A DNA stretch of 7,587 nt from Pseudomonadota bacterium (lineage in GTDB: Bacteria > Desulfobacterota > Desulfovibrionia > Desulfovibrionales > Desulfovibrionaceae). The DNA lies in contig JAEZEM010000348.1 of the NCBI GenBank assembly GCA_023417745.1, positions 1 through 7,587 of the forward strand, in the 5' to 3' direction. Under the pieces are notes generated by a model. The model searched no databases and was not told the origin of the DNA. It saw only the letters and a list, made by a program, of their open reading frames with translations. Position numbers and translations under genes: made by a program. Every line of letters begins with the position of its first letter. Position 1 is the stretch's first letter. Positions 5,030 to 7,587 of this stretch are shown here, piece after piece.

Positions 5030-5668
5030 GTGAAGCGACCCATCACCACGCTTTTGTGCGACGTCGGCGGCGTCATGCTCACCAACGGCTGGGACCGGCA
5101 GGCCCGGGCCGAGGCGGCCAAACGGTTCGGCCTGGACGCGGCCGAGACCGACGAGCGCCACCACCTCACCTTCGACGCCTACGAAGAGGGCAAGCTCTCC
5201 CTGGACGAGTATCTCGACCGCACGGTGTTTTATGCGCCGCGCTCCTTTGACAAGGCGACCTTTCGGGATTTCATGCTGTCGCGCAGCGCGCCGCTGTCCG
5301 ACATGCTGGCCTACGTGCGCGGGCTCAAGGCCCGGCACGGCATCCGGGTCGTGGTGGTCAACAACGAAGGCCGCGAACTCAACGCGTACCGCATCCGGGC
5401 CTTCGGCCTGGGCTGTTTTGTCGATGCCTTCGTGTCCTCGTGCTTTGTCGGCATGCGCAAGCCCGACGCCGGCATCTTCCGCCTGGCCTTGGACGTGGCC
5501 CAGTGCGACCCGGCCGACGCGGTCTACATCGACGACCGGGCGCTTTTCGTGGAAGTGGCCGCGACCCTGGGCGTTCGCGGCGTGGTCCACCGCGACGCGG
5601 CCTCCACGGCCCGGGAGTTGGAGGCCATGGGCGGTTTCGGGGCCGTCTGCGCTGGCGGCGAGGGCTGA
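5030..5668 (+). CDS. HAD-superfamily hydrolase-like protein
   Basis: This 212-residue soluble protein shows the ordered HAD motifs. Motif I is L-L-C-D11-V-G-G-V, with D11 as the likely nucleophile. A helical cap covers about 20-90. Motif II is V-V-V-V-N111-N-E-G, motif III K144 in G-M-R-K-P-D, and motif IV V-Y-I-D168-D169-R. It resembles the HAD-IA/YihX-type group, whose members are small-molecule phosphatases or dehalogenase-like enzymes. Two positions are unusual: the second Asp of the DxD motif is Gly13, as in YihX relatives, and motif II has Asn where Ser or Thr is usual. The GTG at 5030 is chosen because AGGGGGA (5017-5023) lies six bases upstream; the ATG at 5024 would leave almost no spacing but is possible. 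It has its own candidate promoter. The substrate is unknown, and reduced phosphatase activity is possible. Confidence 0.82.
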   Translation: MKRPITTLLCDVGGVMLTNGWDRQARAEAAKRFGLDAAETDERHHLTFDAYEEGKLSLDEYLDRTVFYAPRSFDKATFRDFMLSRSAPLSDMLAYVRGLKARHGIRVVVVNNEGRELNAYRIRAFGLGCFVDAFVSSCFVGMRKPDAGIFRLALDVAQCDPADAVYIDDRALFVEVAATLGVRGVVHRDAASTARELEAMGGFGAVCAGGEG

Positions 5669-5830
5669 GCGCGCCGCCCGAATTCCTGGGACGGCTGCTG
5701 ACGCTTGGTTCCTGACGCCCTTGGGCGGCGGACAGGGCGGACCGGCACGGCATGGCCTCGGACACCCGGACGCGGCCCATGGAGCCGACGCCGAGCCCGG
5801 GCGGCGCGATCGCCGGCCCGGCCGGGGCTT

Positions 5831-5884
5831 CCCAGGCCGTCCTATTTCCGGTACGAGGCGGGGGTAAATTCCTGCGGCCCTGGG
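5831..5884 (+). other. Possible structured leader before the NifX-like gene
   Basis: Within the 242-base gap between the HAD and NifX-like genes, CCCAGGCCG (5831-5839) can pair with CGGCCCTGGG (5875-5884), with one bulged base, enclosing a purine-rich loop (gaggcgggggtaaatt). It ends 12 bases before the Shine-Dalgarno. I recognise no riboswitch class. It could be a leader hairpin or chance pairing in GC-rich DNA. I found no convincing promoter, terminator or gene in the rest of the gap. Confidence 0.2.
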
Positions 5885-5910
5885 CCGGAGTTTCCCAAGG
5901 AGTCACGAAC

Positions 5911-6276
5911 ATGACCAAGATCGCCATTCCCTCCCGCGACGGGCAGGTGGACGAGCATTTCGGCCACTGCGGCTATTTCACGGTGCTGACCATCGGCCCG
6001 GACAAGGCCGTTGTCGCCGAGGAGACCTTTTCCCCGCCGGCCGAGTGCGGCTGCAAGTCCAATCTGGTCAACGACCTGCTCGCCATGGGCGTCACGGCGC
6101 TCATTGCCGGCAACATGGGCCAGGGCGCGGTCAACAAGCTGCGCCAGTCCGGCATGACCGTGGTCCGCGGCGCGTCCGGCCCGGTCCACGAGGCGGCGGC
6201 GGCCTATCTGGCCGGCACGCTTACCGACCGCGACGAACTGTGCATGGCCCACGGGCACAACTGCTTAGACGACTAG
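5911..6276 (+). CDS. NifX/NifB-type Fe-Mo cofactor-binding family protein
   Basis: This 121-residue protein belongs to the dinitrogenase iron-molybdenum cofactor family, the NifX/NifY/VnfY and C-terminal NifB fold. Its start, MTKIAIPSRDGQVDEHFGHC, is the family hallmark with the conserved D14-E-H-F-G18-H-C20. The core 'LLAMGVTALIAGNMGQGAVNKLRQSGM' (56-82) fits the alpha/beta RNase H-like fold. Cysteines C46-G-C48 and a C-terminal C111-M-A-H-G-H-N-C118 cluster could bind a metal or Fe-S/Mo cluster. Stand-alone members are common in Desulfovibrio and methanogens, including the cell-division-linked Orp-type Mo-Cu cluster protein and others of unknown role, so nitrogen fixation is not implied. 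The ATG is set by AAGGAG at 5897-5902; the frame is open upstream to 5752 without a ribosome site. A 10-bp hairpin follows the stop. No nif gene is in view. Confidence 0.9.
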   Translation: MTKIAIPSRDGQVDEHFGHCGYFTVLTIGPDKAVVAEETFSPPAECGCKSNLVNDLLAMGVTALIAGNMGQGAVNKLRQSGMTVVRGASGPVHEAAAAYLAGTLTDRDELCMAHGHNCLDD

Positions 6277-6303
6277 CGCCAACGCCAGATTTCGATGCAA
6301 CGA

Positions 6304-6333
6304 ACGGGGAGCCACGGAAACGGGGCTCCCCGT
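6304..6333 (+). terminator. Terminator-like hairpin after the NifX-like gene
   Basis: ACGGGGAGCC (6304-6313) pairs perfectly with GGCTCCCCGT (6324-6333) around a ten-base loop, starting 27 bases after the stop codon. The shape is that of a Desulfovibrio-type terminator, but no T-tract follows (catctgag). It marks the last GC-rich native sequence before the second A+T-rich islet. Confidence 0.55.
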
Positions 6334-6339
6334 CATCTG

Positions 6340-6925
6340 AGAGCAAGAGCCTTGACAGTTCTTAAAACATAGTACATTAGGACAAAAATGGAGTGAAGGA
6401 TGGCCGCTCCCTCCCTACTCAAAGCTAATCGGGCGTTCAAAAAAAGAACTGCCCCGAAAAGCCCAAAGAAGCGCTCTCTCAAGAGAGTGTTAGGGATAGG
6501 AGCATACATAGTTTTCGCCCTCTCAATCCTTGCCAATATCTCTCAGGTTTCTGGCGTCAGCGCAAAAGACCTTGTTGATTTCCTTCATCAACTGACGCCC
6601 TCTTCTCAGGTTGAGCAACCCAAGCAACAGCCAGCGCTTCCTTCCTACCAACCTGAAAAGCCTTCTTTTCAGTTACTCCCCTCTTCTGAACCTCCACTCG
6701 TCAAGCCTGATACTCTCTTGTCAGAGCGTCCAATATTACTCCATAGTATATTTAATTCCTTATTATTATCATTGAATATATTAGCTAATATTTTAATACT
6801 TAATATCGACATCGTCATGTTCTCCTGCGCATTCTTAACGGCAACTTTGTCTAACCTTATGTCCACACACCAAAAGGCTAGACCTTCGATTTATTTTAAA
6901 ATTCCCTTTGCCCCAACTAAAGCAT
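6340..6925. mobile_element. Second A+T-rich islet, one gene, no recombinase
   Basis: Between the hairpin ending at 6333 and about 6925 the DNA is A+T-rich, with long runs such as those at 6750-6800. It contains a single membrane-protein gene with its own promoter. The composition switches back to GC-rich within about ten bases, inside the frame of an XRE-type gene that lacks its expected 5' part. No terminal repeats, transposase or integrase were seen. I found no convincing direct repeat across its edges. Confidence 0.35.
6352..6378 (+). promoter_or_regulatory. Candidate promoter of the islet membrane-protein gene
   Basis: A perfect TTGACA (6352-6357) is followed after 15 bases by TACATT (6373-6378), inside an A+T-rich segment ending 21 bases before the start codon. 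The spacer is two bases shorter than optimal, which might mean activator dependence or weak constitutive use. Confidence 0.5.
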
Positions 6926-6927
6926 GA
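6400..6927 (+). CDS. Basic, proline-rich multi-helix membrane protein, unknown
   Basis: This 175-residue protein belongs to no family I recognise. Segments in order: a strongly basic N-terminal tail (8-29, with K14-K-R, K23-K-R and K28-R); a hydrophobic helix (about 30-47); a polar Pro/Gln/Ser-rich linker (about 66-111); a long hydrophobic region (about 112-154) probably making two more helices around N135-I-D; and a short basic tail. The positive-inside rule puts the N-terminus in the cytoplasm. The peptide ILAN occurs in both the first and second hydrophobic segments. The ATG at 6400 follows GGAG (6390-6393) at a good distance, and a TTGACA promoter lies upstream. Codon use is A+T-rich and unlike the native genes, suggesting transfer. 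Its stop overlaps the reading frame of the truncated XRE gene. No function can be assigned. Confidence 0.65.
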   Translation: MAAPSLLKANRAFKKRTAPKSPKKRSLKRVLGIGAYIVFALSILANISQVSGVSAKDLVDFLHQLTPSSQVEQPKQQPALPSYQPEKPSFQLLPSSEPPLVKPDTLLSERPILLHSIFNSLLLSLNILANILILNIDIVMFSCAFLTATLSNLMSTHQKARPSIYFKIPFAPTKA

Positions 6928-7114
6928 AGACAAAGGCATCCTGCGCGCCTGGCGCGAACACCTGCGCCTGACCCAGGCCGACGTGGCCAAGCGCCTGGGC
7001 GTCAGCCAGTCCGCCTACGCCCAGATGGAGCGCCGCAAGACCGGCCTGCGCCACGCCAGCCGCCAGCGGTTGGCCGCTGCACTCGGCATTGAGCCGGAAC
7101 AATTGCGGCTGTAA
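6908..7114 (+). CDS. XRE-family helix-turn-helix regulator, probably 5'-truncated
   Basis: The frame encodes a clean XRE/Cro-type helix-turn-helix at residues 12-66 (LRAWREHLRLTQADVAKRLG followed by VSQSAYAQMERRKTG, ending ALGIEPEQLRL). Such domains bind operator DNA. RAWREHLxLTQxxVA is characteristic of antitoxin-like XRE proteins that, as I recall, carry an additional N-terminal segment of about 40-60 residues. Here the only in-frame start is TTG at 6908, without any Shine-Dalgarno, inside the tail of the upstream membrane-protein gene. The frame is open back to 6854 but with A+T-rich, non-homologous-looking codons. The ATG at 6924 is out of frame. The likely reading is a gene whose 5' part was removed when the islet arrived. 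It is therefore either a pseudogene or a short DNA-binding protein translated by coupling. No toxin gene lies downstream. Confidence 0.6.
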   Translation: MPQLKHEDKGILRAWREHLRLTQADVAKRLGVSQSAYAQMERRKTGLRHASRQRLAAALGIEPEQLRL

Positions 7115-7120
7115 TTTTTT
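7092..7120 (+). terminator. Weak intrinsic terminator at the end of the XRE gene
   Basis: AGCCG (7092-7096) pairs with CGGCT (7106-7110) around a nine-base loop, followed by GTAA and six T residues (7115-7120). The stem overlaps the last codons of the XRE gene. The stem is short, so termination would be inefficient at best. Confidence 0.3.
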
Positions 7121-7259
7121 CCGCCTTCCCTCGTCCGCCCATCCAATCATAAACATCAATAAAACAAGCAATCTATCGAGCTCGCACCGGCCGGCCAAAC
7201 CGCCGCCACTCGTGCATAATTAGCCCAACCCGCCAACATCCCGCCGCTTTTTGCCTCGG

Positions 7260-7288
7260 TTGACTCTTTGGCCGCATCCTCTCATATA
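7260..7288 (+). promoter_or_regulatory. Sigma70-type promoter of the cobalamin riboswitch transcript
   Basis: TTGACT (7260-7265) and CATATA (7283-7288) are 17 bases apart; TATATG at 7285-7290 is an alternative -10. Transcription would begin at about 7295, just before the first strand of the aptamer. The rest of the gap from 7121 to 7259 shows nothing I can name. Confidence 0.6.
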
Positions 7289-7301
7289 TGCTGGCGACGT
7301 T

Positions 7302-7500
7302 GGCGTTGGCCCGCCCCGCCCCAGGCGGCGGCGGGCAGCCGTAAGAGGGAATCCGGTGCAAATCCGGAGCTGCCCCGCAGCGGTGAGCGAAAACGAACCC
7401 CGCAACAAGGCGCCGGGCAATAGCCCGGGAAGCCGCGGGAACTAGGAAACCGGCCCACATCGGGCCGACGCGTTCGCAAGTCCGAACACCTGCCGACGCC
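7302..7500 (+). promoter_or_regulatory. Cobalamin (AdoCbl, class I) riboswitch
   Basis: The conserved core of the B12 aptamer is present: GTAAGAGGGAATCCGGTGCA (7341-7360), its hairpin partner AATCCGG (7361-7367), then GCTGCCCCGCAGCGGTGA (7369-7386), and near the 3' end AAGTCCGAACACCTGCC (7478-7494), the B12-box region. The ends close as helix P1: GGCGTTGGC (7302-7310) with GCCGACGCC (7492-7500), with one G-U pair. A perfect hairpin CGCCGGACG/CGTCCGGCG (7501-7509 with 7514-7522, loop CAAC) follows and may be the P13/L13 kissing stem. These elements usually repress B12 synthesis, cobalt or B12 uptake, or B12-independent isoenzymes when cobalamin is abundant. The regulated gene is at or beyond the window end. 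Confidence 0.93.
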
Positions 7501-7587
7501 CGCCGGACGCAACCGTCCGGCGCATGAACCAGGGAGCCTCGCGGGAGGGCTGCCCGGCCCGCCGTTTCGCGCCATGCGTTTTGCGGC

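Noticed and set aside
5738..5756. Sigma54-like -24/-12 promoter ahead of the NifX-like gene
   Set aside because: A GGCAC-like element is present, but the GC dinucleotide is not at the required spacing and no TTGC follows.
5752..5910. N-terminal extension of the NifX-like protein
   Set aside because: The family begins with the M-x-K-I-A-I-P motif at 5911, which has AAGGAG upstream; the extension is low-complexity Pro/Gly/Ala without a ribosome site.
7524..7587. Start of a coding region after the B12 riboswitch (ATG 7524 or ATG 7574)
   Set aside because: Both frames stay open to the window end, but neither start has a Shine-Dalgarno and too few codons are visible to identify a product.

Overview
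The window is GC-rich bacterial DNA with third-position G/C bias and Shine-Dalgarno-led genes. All confident genes are on the + strand. Gene content and style (a NifX/NifB-fold small protein, MgtC, a CaCA exchanger, TRIC, a B12 riboswitch, GC-rich hairpins of a type common in Desulfovibrio) suggest a Desulfovibrionaceae sulfate reducer. That placement is inference, not proof. No rRNA, tRNA, CRISPR array, transposase or integrase was seen.

Layout: (1) Positions 1-585 hold a two-CxxC zinc-ribbon protein and an 87-residue acidic unknown, separated by a palindromic GC-rich repeat. (2) Positions ~660-1906 are an A+T-rich islet carrying an ImmA/IrrE-type zinc protease and a two-helix membrane protein, with no recombinase. 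Its two edges fall in-phase inside what may be one interrupted minus-strand small ORF and share a 9-bp near-repeat. (3) Positions 2002-4949 form an ion-homeostasis block: an MgtC/SapB membrane protein; a complete sigma70-type promoter, yybP-ykoY (manganese) riboswitch and intrinsic terminator ahead of a CaCA-type exchanger; then a TRIC-family channel. (4) Positions 5030-6276 hold a HAD-like hydrolase with its own promoter and a NifX/NifB-type metal-cluster protein followed by a hairpin. (5) Positions ~6340-6925 are a second A+T-rich islet with one basic, proline-rich, multi-helix membrane protein. It abuts a GC-rich XRE helix-turn-helix gene that seems to have lost its 5' end. (6) Positions 7115-7587 contain a promoter and a class-I cobalamin riboswitch whose controlled gene lies at or beyond the right edge.

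Working together: the best-supported regulatory unit is the Mn2+ riboswitch. The 5' arm of its terminator is the 3' strand of aptamer helix P1, so ligand binding should block termination and switch on the exchanger (and possibly TRIC by read-through). This argues that the 'sodium/calcium exchanger' acts in manganese export. The two A+T-rich islets, each with a small membrane protein of unknown function, are the best candidates for undescribed accessory systems.
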